Assembly (NCBI GenBank): GCA_035650275.1
Contig: DASRHY010000160.1
Location: forward strand, 1 to 64,000
DNA: 64,000 nucleotides
Source of the DNA: DASRHY01 sp035650275
GTDB taxonomy: Bacteria > Actinomycetota > Actinomycetes > Propionibacteriales > Kribbellaceae
Direction of reading: 5' to 3'
In this document: piece by piece, positions 8,312 through 15,818 of the stretch
How positions within the stretch are numbered: position 1 is the first letter of the stretch
Layout: every line of letters starts with the position of its first letter
Made by a program: the position numbers and the translations under genes
The notes under the pieces: generated by a model
What the model saw: only the letters and a program-made list of their open reading frames with translations
Told to the model about the DNA's origin: nothing
The model's database searches: none

Positions 8312-9495
8312 GGTACGTGCGGGCGGTCGCGATCGCGGTGGTGCTGGCGTCGGCGGGCTGCACGGAGCTGGCGTCGAAGCCGACCGAGAGCGAGTCCCCC
8401 GTGACCGTCGGTACGGCCACCGTCACCCCGACCACGGCCAAGAACCTCCCCGAACCGGGGACGGCGGCCCTTGCCAGGGCCAAGGCGGCGACCCTGCAGC
8501 ACGTTCTGGACCGGGTGGTCGCGGAGAACTCGGCCGGGATCGAGAGCGGAGCGCGCGGGATCACCGCGGCGGTGCTCACCGACCAGTGGACGTGGACCGG
8601 GGTCGCGGGGGCTGACGGTACCGGGCGGCGGCTGCAGAACAACACGACGATGGCGATCGCGAGCATCACCAAGACGTTCGTGGCCGCGGAGGTGCTCCGG
8701 CTGGCGCGTGCCGGCACGGTCGAGCTGGACAAGCCGCTCTCGACGTACGTGAAGCACAAGCTGACCGCGAACGGTGCGACGGTGCGGCAGCACCTGGCGA
8801 TGCGGGCCGGGTTGCCGGACTTCCTGCCTGGCGACTACCAGGCGCTCGAGAAGGAGTTCGCCGAGGCGCCGAGCCGGCATTGGACACCGGCGCAGGTACT
8901 GGCGCACCACTCGGCCGCGCTGGGCGGCCCGGGCAGCCCGTTCGCGTACAGCAACCCGAGCTACCTGCTGCTCGGGATGCTGGTCGAGAGCGTCACCAAA
9001 CAGCCACTCGCGGCCGTGCTGCGCCGCGACCTGGTCACGCCGGCCCGGCTGGCCCGGGTCGCGGTCCAGGACGGGGAGCGGCCGCCACCACCGGTGGCGA
9101 ACACCCGGATCCCGTTCTGCCCGGGCGGACCGGACGGGTACCTGCCGTGTCGCGCGGTGGCGAGCGCCACGATGGCGGCCGGCGGGATGGCGGCTGACGC
9201 TGCGTCGGTCGCGCGCTGGGGCTACCAGCTGTACGGCGGCCGCGTCGTACCGCCCGCCATCGTCACCGCGATGACCGGCGGGGACAGCGAGTACGGGCTC
9301 GGCACGATGCGGTTCTCGCTGTTGCTCGGGCTCGGCGAGGCGTACGGCCACATCGGGATGGCCCCGGGCTACACCACGATGCTCGCGGTCGTGCCGGAAA
9401 AGCGCCTGGCCGCGGCCATCCTGCTCGCCGACAGCCACCGGAACGCGAATACGGTCATGAGCCGCCTGTTCCAGGCGATCCAGGAGATCAGCTAG
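8281..9495 (+). CDS. Serine hydrolase, beta-lactamase/D-Ala-D-Ala carboxypeptidase class
   Basis: A 404-residue exported enzyme of the class C beta-lactamase fold. It begins with a signal sequence ending in SAGC, probably a lipoprotein anchor at Cys27. IASITKTF supplies the S-x-x-K pair (Ser128, Lys131); FAYSNPSYLLLG supplies the Y-x-N element (Tyr223, Asn225); and HIGMAPGYTT stands where the third H-x-G motif is expected. Substrates may be peptidoglycan peptides, esters or beta-lactams. The ATG at 8281 has GGAGG 9 bases upstream; a TTG at 8308 with GGGAGGGG upstream and TTGA overlap with a small ORF is a real alternative. It is divergent from aroG and tail-to-tail with the acyltransferase. 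Confidence 0.9.
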   Translation: MAWTGGGASLRYVRAVAIAVVLASAGCTELASKPTESESPVTVGTATVTPTTAKNLPEPGTAALARAKAATLQHVLDRVVAENSAGIESGARGITAAVLTDQWTWTGVAGADGTGRRLQNNTTMAIASITKTFVAAEVLRLARAGTVELDKPLSTYVKHKLTANGATVRQHLAMRAGLPDFLPGDYQALEKEFAEAPSRHWTPAQVLAHHSAALGGPGSPFAYSNPSYLLLGMLVESVTKQPLAAVLRRDLVTPARLARVAVQDGERPPPPVANTRIPFCPGGPDGYLPCRAVASATMAAGGMAADAASVARWGYQLYGGRVVPPAIVTAMTGGDSEYGLGTMRFSLLLGLGEAYGHIGMAPGYTTMLAVVPEKRLAAAILLADSHRNANTVMSRLFQAIQEIS

Positions 9496-9501
9496 GAGGC
9501 C

Positions 9502-10275
9502 CTAGGAGGCCTTGGAGTCCGGTGCGTTCCGCGGCAGCACGTGCGTTTGCGGTACCTCGCCGCGCTTGATCAGCTCCTTGGCCTTGGTCGCGTACATGTC
9601 GACGTACTCCTGGCCGGACAGATCCATCAGCGCGTACATGATCTCGTCGGTGACCGAGCGCAGTGCGAGCCGGTCGCGCTCCATGCCCTCGTACCGGCTG
9701 AAGTCGAGCGGCTTGCCGATCACCACGCCGGGACGGGTGATCCGCGGGAGCCGGCGACCGGGCTCGCGGACCAGCCAGCGCGGCCAGGCGCGGCCGGGCG
9801 GCTGCAGCTTGTCGGTGTCGATCATCGCGACCGGGATCACCGGGACACCGGCCACGATCGCGATCCGGGCGACGCCGGTACGGCCCTTGTACAGCCGGCC
9901 GTCGGGCGACCTGGTGCCCTCGGGGTAGATGCCGAACAGCTTGCCCTCGGACAGGATCCGGATCCCGGTGTCCAGCGCGGCCATCGAGGCCCGGCCGCCG
10001 GACCGGTCGATCGGGACCTGGCCGACGGCGCGGAAGAACGCCGCCACCACCTTGCCCTTGAAGCCGGGCGCGGTGAAGTACTCGGCCTTCGCCGGGAAGT
10101 GGATCTGGCGCGGGACCGCGACCGGCAGGAACACCGAGTCGCAGAACGCCAGGTGGTTGCTCACCAGCAGCGCCGGGCCGTCCTCGGGGATGTTCTCCAG
10201 GCCCTTGACCCACGGGCGGAAGATCATCCTGATCAGTGGTCCCACCAGGATCCTGCGCAGGAACAAGTAGAGCAC
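9502..10275 (-). CDS. 1-acyl-sn-glycerol-3-phosphate acyltransferase family protein (PlsC-like)
   Basis: A 257-residue membrane-associated acyltransferase. The N-terminal hydrophobic stretch VLYLFLRRILVGPLIRMIF is followed by SNHLAFCD (His41 to Asp46, the H-x4-D catalytic motif), then YPEGTRS, which binds the glycerol phosphate. Members acylate lysophosphatidic acid or other lysolipids during phospholipid synthesis. The start is GTG 10275, chosen because GGAGGT lies 6 bases before it; a TTG 24 bases further upstream is unlikely. The C-terminal 60 residues are polar and basic. It is convergent with the serine hydrolase and divergent from the esterase gene. The M. tuberculosis counterpart by synteny is Rv2182c. 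Confidence 0.92.
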   Translation of the reverse strand: MLYLFLRRILVGPLIRMIFRPWVKGLENIPEDGPALLVSNHLAFCDSVFLPVAVPRQIHFPAKAEYFTAPGFKGKVVAAFFRAVGQVPIDRSGGRASMAALDTGIRILSEGKLFGIYPEGTRSPDGRLYKGRTGVARIAIVAGVPVIPVAMIDTDKLQPPGRAWPRWLVREPGRRLPRITRPGVVIGKPLDFSRYEGMERDRLALRSVTDEIMYALMDLSGQEYVDMYATKAKELIKRGEVPQTHVLPRNAPDSKAS

Positions 10276-10428
10276 GGCACCACCTCCGCCTTGCCGCAAC
10301 CCTAGTTGCCCGCGCCGGGTAACGCCAATGTCACAGTACGCCAGGGTCCCCGTCCGTTAGGCGCGCGTGCGACCATGGCGTTCCAGGCGGGTTCGCCCCA
10401 ACCGCCCGGACTCTCAGGAGGAGTGCCA

Positions 10429-11190
10429 GTGCCCGTCCAAGCGCATGCGGAGGAGCTCCGCCAGCCCGGCTCCGGCGAGAACGCGTCCACGGGAGTACTG
10501 CTGAGCCACGGCTTCACCGGGTCGCCGTACTCGATGAAACCCTTCGCGGAGCACCTCGCCGCCCAGGGGTATGGCGTGGCCGTACCGCGGCTGCCGGGCC
10601 ACGGCACACAGTGGAAGGAGCTCAACACCACCCGCTGGCAGGACTGGTACGCCGTTCTCGACGCCGAGGTGGACAAGCTCCGGCAGAACCACGACCGGGT
10701 GTTCGTCGCCGGGCTGTCGATGGGCGGCTGCCTGGCGCTGCGGCTGGCCGAGGAGCACGGCACCGAGATCGCCGGCGTGATCGTGGTCAACCCGTCGGTG
10801 TCGTCGGACGACAAGCGGCTGCTGGCGCTTCCGGTGCTGCAGCGGCTGGTGCCGTCGCTGCCCGGTATCGCGAACGACATCAAGAAGCCCGGCGTGACCG
10901 AGAACGCATACGACCGGCTGCCGCTGAAGGCGCTGTACTCCGTCAGCCGGCTGTGGAAGCTGACCCGGGCGGACCTGGCGAAGGTGACCCAGCCACTGCT
11001 GCTGTTCCGGTCCACCGTCGACCACGTGGTCGAGCCCAGCTCGTCGCGCCGCGTGCTCGAGGCGGTCTCCTCCCGGGACGTCACCGAGACGCTGCTGGAG
11101 GACAGCTACCACGTCGCCGTACTGGACAACGACGCCGAGCGGATTTTCACCGATACCGCAGCGTTCATCGCCCGGATCAGCCGGGGGTGA
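10429..11190 (+). CDS. Alpha/beta-hydrolase, carboxylesterase/lysophospholipase-like
   Basis: A 253-residue cytoplasmic hydrolase resembling the thermostable Est30-type carboxylesterases. LLSHGFTGSPYSM near the N-terminus forms the oxyanion hole. GLSMGG holds the nucleophile Ser97, FRSTVDHVV the acid Asp198, and EDSYHVAVLD the catalytic His228. The GTG at 10429 is preferred because AGGAGG lies 7 bases upstream; an in-frame GTG at 10423 is too close to it. The gene is followed after 6 bases by the membrane protein at 11197 and then by the cyclodeaminase, all on one strand, so the three are probably one operon. The substrate, probably a short-chain or monoacyl ester, is not determined. Confidence 0.92.
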   Translation: MPVQAHAEELRQPGSGENASTGVLLSHGFTGSPYSMKPFAEHLAAQGYGVAVPRLPGHGTQWKELNTTRWQDWYAVLDAEVDKLRQNHDRVFVAGLSMGGCLALRLAEEHGTEIAGVIVVNPSVSSDDKRLLALPVLQRLVPSLPGIANDIKKPGVTENAYDRLPLKALYSVSRLWKLTRADLAKVTQPLLLFRSTVDHVVEPSSSRRVLEAVSSRDVTETLLEDSYHVAVLDNDAERIFTDTAAFIARISRG

Positions 11191-11196
11191 GCACCG

Positions 11197-11898
11197 ATGC
11201 GTGACAACGGGCTCACCGCAGCGTCGTACACCCCGGCGGGTGAGATCGCACCGGACGCCGCGGACGCGGTACTGGCGTCGCTCGCGGAGGCCGGTATCGC
11301 GGCCTACGTGAAGCCATCGATCGGCCGGGATGTGATGTACGTCGACGCGGACGCGGTGGACCGCGGCCGGGAGATCGTCCGGCGCGCCTCGGACGACGCC
11401 GAGTTCGCGGCCCTGGTCGCGCAGCTCGAGACCGCCGACGACCCGACCGCGGAGCACCCGTGGCCCGCGGCCGAGGACCTCGACGACGAACCGCGGACCG
11501 CGGTCTCCGAGCCGACCGTCTCCGGACCGACCGGCACCGAGCAGACCGGCACCGAGTCGTCCGGCTCCGAGCCGCCGAGCGACGCGGTGCGCGCCGCCGA
11601 CGAGGCCGAGGAGCAGCGGGTACGACGCGAAGCGGACCGGTCCGAGGAGCACGACCACTACGTGCCACCCGAGCCGGCGCCGGCGCCGAAGCTGGACTGG
11701 ATCTCGCGGCTGGCCTGGACCGGTCTGATCGGCGGCCCGGTGGTGCTGGTGCTCGCCGCGGTGCTCGACATCGGCCGTGGTGGTCGGATGCTGGCGTTCG
11801 CGCTGCTCGCTTTCGTGGCGGGGTTCCTGACACTCGTGTTCCGGATGAAGGACCGGCCGCCGATCGACGACACGCCCGACGACGGCGCCGTGGTATGA
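11197..11898 (+). CDS. Unidentified actinobacterial membrane protein with acidic linker
   Basis: A 233-residue protein of unknown function. Residues 1-75 form a compact domain (SLAEAGIAAYVKPSIGRDVM, then VDADAVDRGREIV) that resembles a DUF2007-like signal-transduction domain in shape. A long acidic, Thr/Ser/Glu-rich low-complexity linker spans residues 78-165. Two membrane segments lie near residues 172-190 and 197-215, and the tail is short and cytoplasmic. It sits 6 bases after the esterase gene and 7 bases before the cyclodeaminase gene. The linker makes precise assignment difficult; conserved in neighbours of actinobacterial acyltransferase loci by recollection only. Confidence 0.75.
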   Translation: MRDNGLTAASYTPAGEIAPDAADAVLASLAEAGIAAYVKPSIGRDVMYVDADAVDRGREIVRRASDDAEFAALVAQLETADDPTAEHPWPAAEDLDDEPRTAVSEPTVSGPTGTEQTGTESSGSEPPSDAVRAADEAEEQRVRREADRSEEHDHYVPPEPAPAPKLDWISRLAWTGLIGGPVVLVLAAVLDIGRGGRMLAFALLAFVAGFLTLVFRMKDRPPIDDTPDDGAVV

Positions 11899-11905
11899 CA
11901 TCGGG

Positions 11906-13117
11906 GTGAAGTACACCGAAACGGTCCAGATCACGGGCCATCTGATGGACTCCGGCCTACTGTCCCGGGTGCTCGACGACGTCAGGGAGTACGACGGCGA
12001 CTACTCGATCGACCAGTTCGATGTCGGCCACGACAAGGACGACACGTCGACGGTTCGGATGACGGTCGGGGCCGACGACGAGGAGTCGCTGCAGCGGCTG
12101 CTGATGCGGATCCAGACCAAGGGCGCGAACCTGGTCAACCCGGGCGAACCGGAGATCACCGAGGCGGAGACCGACGGAGTGTTCCCGGACGGGTTCTACT
12201 CGACCACGAACCTGCCGACCAGCGTCCGGCTCGGCGGTCGCTGGGTCACGGTCCGCAACCCGGAGATGGACTGCGGCCTGCTGGTCGAGGGCGAGACCGT
12301 GCGCACCATCCCGATGTCGGACGTGCAGGCCGGGATGCGGATCATCACCAGCGCGCAGGGCGTCAAGGTCACTCCCCCGGTGGTCGCCTCGGTCGAGGAC
12401 AGGTTCGGGTTCATGGAGTCCGTGGTGTCCAGCGAGAAGCCGCAGGGCGTGCTGGTCCGGCAGGTCGCCGACGGCATGCGCGAGGCGAAGGCGGCCGGGC
12501 TCAAGGTGCTCTGGGTCGGCGGCCCGGGCATCGTGCACACCGGCGCGGCGCCGGCGATGGTGGCGCTGGTCGAGGCCGGGTACGTCGACGTGCTGTTCGC
12601 CGGCAACGCGCTGGCCACTCACGACATCGAGTCGTCGCTGTACGGCACCTCGCTCGGTGTCGACCTGTCCCGCGGCCGCGGTGTCGAGCACGGCCACGAG
12701 CACCACATCCGCGCCATCAACACGATCCGCAAGGCCGGCTCGATCGCGGCCGCGGTGGAGCAGGGCGTACTGACCTCGGGCGTGATGCACGCGCTGGTCC
12801 GCCACGGCAAGCAGTTCGTGCTTGTCGGCTCGGTCCGCGACGACGGTCCGCTGCCGGACGTGTACACCGACGTGGTGGAGGGACAGCGGGCGATGCGGGC
12901 GGCGCTGGACGGCGTCGGCTACTGCCTGATGGCCGCGACCATGCTGCACTCGGTTGCTACCGGCAACATCCTGCCCGCGTCCGTACCGCTCACCTGCATC
13001 GACATCAACCCGGCCACCGTCACCAAGCTCGCCGACCGCGGCTCCACCCAGGCCCGCGGCATCGTCACCGATGTCGGCCTGTTCGTCGAACACCTGACCC
13101 ACGAGCTCACCACCTGA
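11906..13117 (+). CDS. Ornithine cyclodeaminase, TIGR00300/LOR-SDH domain type
   Basis: A 403-residue protein matching the family first called TIGR00300. The N-terminal 100 residues are the LOR/SDH domain (VQITGHLMDSGLLSRVLDD, then a DVGHDKDDTSTVRM segment). The rest contains KVLWVGGPGIVHTGAAPAM, LFAGNALATHDIE and CIDINPATVTKL, which fit NAD-binding and active-site regions. Archaeal members convert ornithine to proline and ammonia; cyanobacterial relatives are part of arginine dihydrolase-type enzymes. The activity here is inferred from family. The start is GTG 11906, seven bases after the previous stop. A 37-base-arm inverted repeat follows its stop. Confidence 0.85.
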   Translation: MKYTETVQITGHLMDSGLLSRVLDDVREYDGDYSIDQFDVGHDKDDTSTVRMTVGADDEESLQRLLMRIQTKGANLVNPGEPEITEAETDGVFPDGFYSTTNLPTSVRLGGRWVTVRNPEMDCGLLVEGETVRTIPMSDVQAGMRIITSAQGVKVTPPVVASVEDRFGFMESVVSSEKPQGVLVRQVADGMREAKAAGLKVLWVGGPGIVHTGAAPAMVALVEAGYVDVLFAGNALATHDIESSLYGTSLGVDLSRGRGVEHGHEHHIRAINTIRKAGSIAAAVEQGVLTSGVMHALVRHGKQFVLVGSVRDDGPLPDVYTDVVEGQRAMRAALDGVGYCLMAATMLHSVATGNILPASVPLTCIDINPATVTKLADRGSTQARGIVTDVGLFVEHLTHELTT

Positions 13118-13152
13118 TCACACCCACGGCCCCGGTCACCCCCACCCCCTCT

Positions 13153-13259
13153 GCGATCATCGGTCGGTTAGCGACGAACTGTGGATAACCGGTCCGGTGC
13201 ACGCCGGCGGTCAGGTGACCGCGTTATCCACAGTTCGTCGCTAACCGACCGATGATCGC
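13153..13259. repeat. Long intergenic inverted repeat B (perfect 37-base arms) with two DnaA-box 9-mers
   Basis: Arms at 13153-13189 and 13223-13259 are perfectly complementary over 37 bases. The left arm begins GCGATCATCGGTCGGTTAGC and ends CTGTGGATAAC. Each arm contains a perfect DnaA-box 9-mer: TGTGGATAA at 13180-13188 and TTATCCACA at 13224-13232. The loop is 33 bases long; its last 16 bases, 13207-13222, form a near-palindrome (GCGGTCA, GG, TGACCGC) against the right arm. It lies between two genes read in the same direction. There is no T-run on either side. Confidence 0.95.
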
Positions 13260-13276
13260 CAGGGGAAGGTGGGCGC

Positions 13277-14035
13277 ATGCCTGAGCACCAGCAGCTGGTT
13301 CGTTACGAGGTGGTGGAGGGTGTTGCGAGCGTCACGCTGGACTCGCCGCACAACAAGAACGCGTTGTCGCAGCAGCTGACCGGGGAGCTGATCGAGCACC
13401 TGGAGACCGCGGGAACCGACGACGCCGTGCGGGTGGTGGTGATCCGCTCGGCGATCGACGTGTTCTGCGCCGGTGCCGACCTGGCTGAGGCCACGTCGGT
13501 CGGGATGGCGGTCGGGGCGCAGCGGATGGTCGACGTGCAGCGCGCCATCGTGGCCTGCCCGAAGCCGGTGGTGGCCCGGGTCGCGGGCGCGGTCCGGGCC
13601 GGCGGCATCGGCATCGTCGCCGCGGCCGACATCAGCATCGCGGCCGGCACGTCGACGTTCGCGCTGACCGAGGTCCGGCTCGGGCTCGCGGCAGCGACGA
13701 TCTCGCTCACCGTGCTCCCCCGGCTCGGCGACCGCGCGGCGTCATACACGTTCCTGACCGGCGACGGCTTCGACGGTACCGAGGCGGCACGGATCGGCCT
13801 GGTCACCCGTGCCGTCGCCGAAGACCGGCTGGACGAGAGCGTGGACCAGGTCGTCGGCTCGCTGCTGAAGGGCGTGCCGCAAGGGCTGCGGGAGACCAAG
13901 AAGCTGCTCACCGCGGACCTGCTGCGCGATATCGATGCCCGCGGCAAGGATCTCGCCGAGCTGTCCGCGAGCCTGTTCGGCTCCGACCCCGCGCGCGAGG
14001 CAATGCTGAAGTTCCTCAACCGGAAGAAGGAGTGA
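13277..14035 (+). CDS. Enoyl-CoA hydratase/isomerase family protein
   Basis: A 252-residue crotonase-fold protein, probably acting on acyl-CoA thioesters in fatty-acid degradation. VTLDSPHNKNALSQQL at the N-terminus, FCAGADLAEA (CoA and oxyanion region) and KPVVARVAGAVRAGGIG are clear. The first catalytic glutamate of true hydratases, expected a few residues after the GG, is replaced by a hydrophobic residue (GGIGIVAAAD). The second is kept in LTEVRLGLAA. This pattern fits an isomerase or another crotonase-type reaction better than hydration. The start is ATG 13277 with AGGGGAAGGTGG upstream. The last 20 bases overlap the 3' end of the converging phosphatase-family gene. Confidence 0.9.
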   Translation: MPEHQQLVRYEVVEGVASVTLDSPHNKNALSQQLTGELIEHLETAGTDDAVRVVVIRSAIDVFCAGADLAEATSVGMAVGAQRMVDVQRAIVACPKPVVARVAGAVRAGGIGIVAAADISIAAGTSTFALTEVRLGLAAATISLTVLPRLGDRAASYTFLTGDGFDGTEAARIGLVTRAVAEDRLDESVDQVVGSLLKGVPQGLRETKKLLTADLLRDIDARGKDLAELSASLFGSDPAREAMLKFLNRKKE

Positions 14036-14705
14036 GCTCCACCAGCAGCGGCAGGTGATCGGAGGCGGCGGCCAGGTCCTCGGCCGCAGCCTCGACGGAG
14101 ACCAACCGGGCCGGCAGCTCGGGTGAGGCGTGCGCCCCGTCGATCCGCTTGTACGCTCCGTCCGACGGGAACGTCGGACCGGCGTCGGCACCGAGGTCGA
14201 CCAGTCCCGCCTCGGCGAGCCGCTTCCAGACCGGACCGTCCGGCTCCTCGTTCAGGTCACCCACCAGCAGGAACGGTGTCCCGAGCGACGTACAGCCGCG
14301 CAGCACCTGCTCCAGCTCGCGCAGCCGCCCGCGGGTGTGCAGCCCGAGATGGCACACCACCAGACCGACGGACACAGCGCCGAGCGTGGCTCGGGCGCCG
14401 ACCGCGCCACCAGGCAGCTGGGTCGCGACCAGCCGCAGCCGGCGCCGGACGAACGGCCGCCACACCCGCAGCCGCAGCGACTCCGTGACCTCGATGCCCT
14501 CGGCAACGAGCACGACGTTGCGAGCCGCACCGGCGACGTACCGCATGTTCAGCGAGGCGGCCATCGCCTCACGCCGGCGCCGGGTGCCGAACCAGGTCGG
14601 CGCCTCCTGCACCAGCGCCACGTCCGGCCGGCAGGCGGCGAACACCCGGGCCAGCGCTGCCCGGTCGTCGGACCAGCGGTGCACGTTGTAGGACAGCACC
14701 CGCAC
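14016..14705 (-). CDS. Endonuclease/exonuclease/phosphatase (EEP) family protein
   Basis: A 229-residue protein of the EEP fold. The motifs come in the expected order: LSYNVHRW (metal-binding Asn), VALVQEAP (metal-binding Glu), CHLGLHT (His), LLVGDLNEEP (catalytic Asp and Asn) and ASDHLPLLVEL (terminal Asp-His). Family members are Mg-dependent phosphodiesterases that cut nucleic acids or phospholipid head groups; the substrate is unknown and no signal peptide is present. The start is GTG 14705, two bases after the stop of the glucokinase-like gene, so it ends the long minus-strand operon. Its 3' end overlaps the crotonase gene by 20 bases. Confidence 0.88.
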   Translation of the reverse strand: MRVLSYNVHRWSDDRAALARVFAACRPDVALVQEAPTWFGTRRRREAMAASLNMRYVAGAARNVVLVAEGIEVTESLRLRVWRPFVRRRLRLVATQLPGGAVGARATLGAVSVGLVVCHLGLHTRGRLRELEQVLRGCTSLGTPFLLVGDLNEEPDGPVWKRLAEAGLVDLGADAGPTFPSDGAYKRIDGAHASPELPARLVSVEAAAEDLAAASDHLPLLVELTPSSG

Positions 14706-14707
14706 GG

Positions 14708-15793
14708 TCAGGCGTCCGCGTCGCGGTGACCGGCCCGCATCCCGGTACGGCGTGCGGCTGCCTTCTTCGCGGTCCGGGCTGTCCGGGCCGCCTCGGTGAC
14801 CGCCGTGGTCTTGACCCGGACCCGGCGCAGCCAGGTGGCCTCCTCGCGGGCCAGGTCCGCGGCGCCGACCATGCCGGCCTCGGGTCCGAGCACGGCGCGT
14901 ACCACCCGGGCCTCGGGCCGGAACCCGCGACCGGTCAGTGTACGGCGGAACGCGTCCCGGGCCGGCCCGAGCAGCAGCTCGCCCGCGTCACAGACCCCGC
15001 CACCGATCACGAACGTGCCCGGGTCCAGCGCCGCTGCCAGGTTCGCCAGCCCGATGCCGAGCCAGCGGCCGACGTCCTCGAGCAGCTCGACGGCGACAGG
15101 GTCGCCGTCCTTGGCCGCCTCGGTGACGACCAGTCCGGTGATCGCGCGCGCGTCGCCGTTGACCCGGCGCAGCAGGTTCTGCGCCACCGGCGAGTCGGAC
15201 AGCGCCAGCTCGCGGGCCTCCCGGCCGAGCGCGTTGCCGGACGCGTACTGCTCCCAGCAGCCCCGGTTGCCACACTCGCAGCGATGTCCGCCGGGGACCA
15301 CCTGCATGTGCCCGAACTCGCCCGAGATGCCGAACTTGCCGCGCTGCAACGCGCCGTCGATCAGGATCCCGCCACCGATCCCGGTGCCGAGGTTCACGCA
15401 GACCAGGTGGCTCTCGCCCTGCCCGGCGCCGAACCGCCACTCCGACCAGGCGGCCGCGTTCGCGTCGTTCTCGACCACCACGGGCAGCCCGAGCCGGCGC
15501 TCCACCGCGTCCCGCAGCGGCTCGTGCCGCCAGGCCAGGTGTGGCGCGAACAGCACCGACGACCTGGTCACGTCGACGAACCCGGCGGCGCCGATCCCGA
15601 CCGCGATCACGTCGTGCCGGACCTCCAGCGTCTCGACCACCTCGGCGATCGCGTCCTCGGTCTGCTGCGGGTCCTTCGTCGGGGTGTCCCGGCGCAACCG
15701 GTCCAGCACGTTGCCCTCGGGGTCGACGACGCCCGCCGCGACCTTGGTGCCGCCGATGTCGATCCCGATCGTCAGCTGCTGCGTCAGCGCCAT
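14708..15793 (-). CDS. ROK-family glucokinase, first of a tandem pair
   Basis: A 361-residue sugar kinase. IGIDIGGTKVAAGVVD is the ATP-binding phosphate-1 loop; VVVENDANAAAW contains the catalytic Asp of ROK kinases; GTGIGGGILIDG follows; CECGNRGCWEQYASG is the zinc-binding CxCGxxGCxE motif. It probably phosphorylates glucose with ATP, like actinobacterial glkA products. It carries an unusual C-terminal tail of about 40 residues rich in Ala, Arg and Lys, absent from the neighbour. The start is ATG 15793; the open frame upstream to 15880 would overlap the neighbour. It is the downstream copy of two adjacent paralogous ROK genes, 25 bases apart. Confidence 0.92.
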   Translation of the reverse strand: MALTQQLTIGIDIGGTKVAAGVVDPEGNVLDRLRRDTPTKDPQQTEDAIAEVVETLEVRHDVIAVGIGAAGFVDVTRSSVLFAPHLAWRHEPLRDAVERRLGLPVVVENDANAAAWSEWRFGAGQGESHLVCVNLGTGIGGGILIDGALQRGKFGISGEFGHMQVVPGGHRCECGNRGCWEQYASGNALGREARELALSDSPVAQNLLRRVNGDARAITGLVVTEAAKDGDPVAVELLEDVGRWLGIGLANLAAALDPGTFVIGGGVCDAGELLLGPARDAFRRTLTGRGFRPEARVVRAVLGPEAGMVGAADLAREEATWLRRVRVKTTAVTEAARTARTAKKAAARRTGMRAGHRDADA

Positions 15794-15818
15794 CGTCGTC
15801 GTCCTTCCTCGGCGGGCT

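Noticed and set aside
8109..8759. N-terminal extension of the DAHP synthase frame up to 8759
   Set aside because: The extra stretch would run antisense through the serine hydrolase gene, is not like any class II DAHP synthase, and the ATG at 8108 gives the normal length.
10414..11934. A 506-codon minus-strand frame opposite the esterase and membrane-protein genes
   Set aside because: No domain is seen; it is rich in Arg, Gly and Val and is the stop-free shadow of the plus-strand genes, which have clear catalytic motifs.
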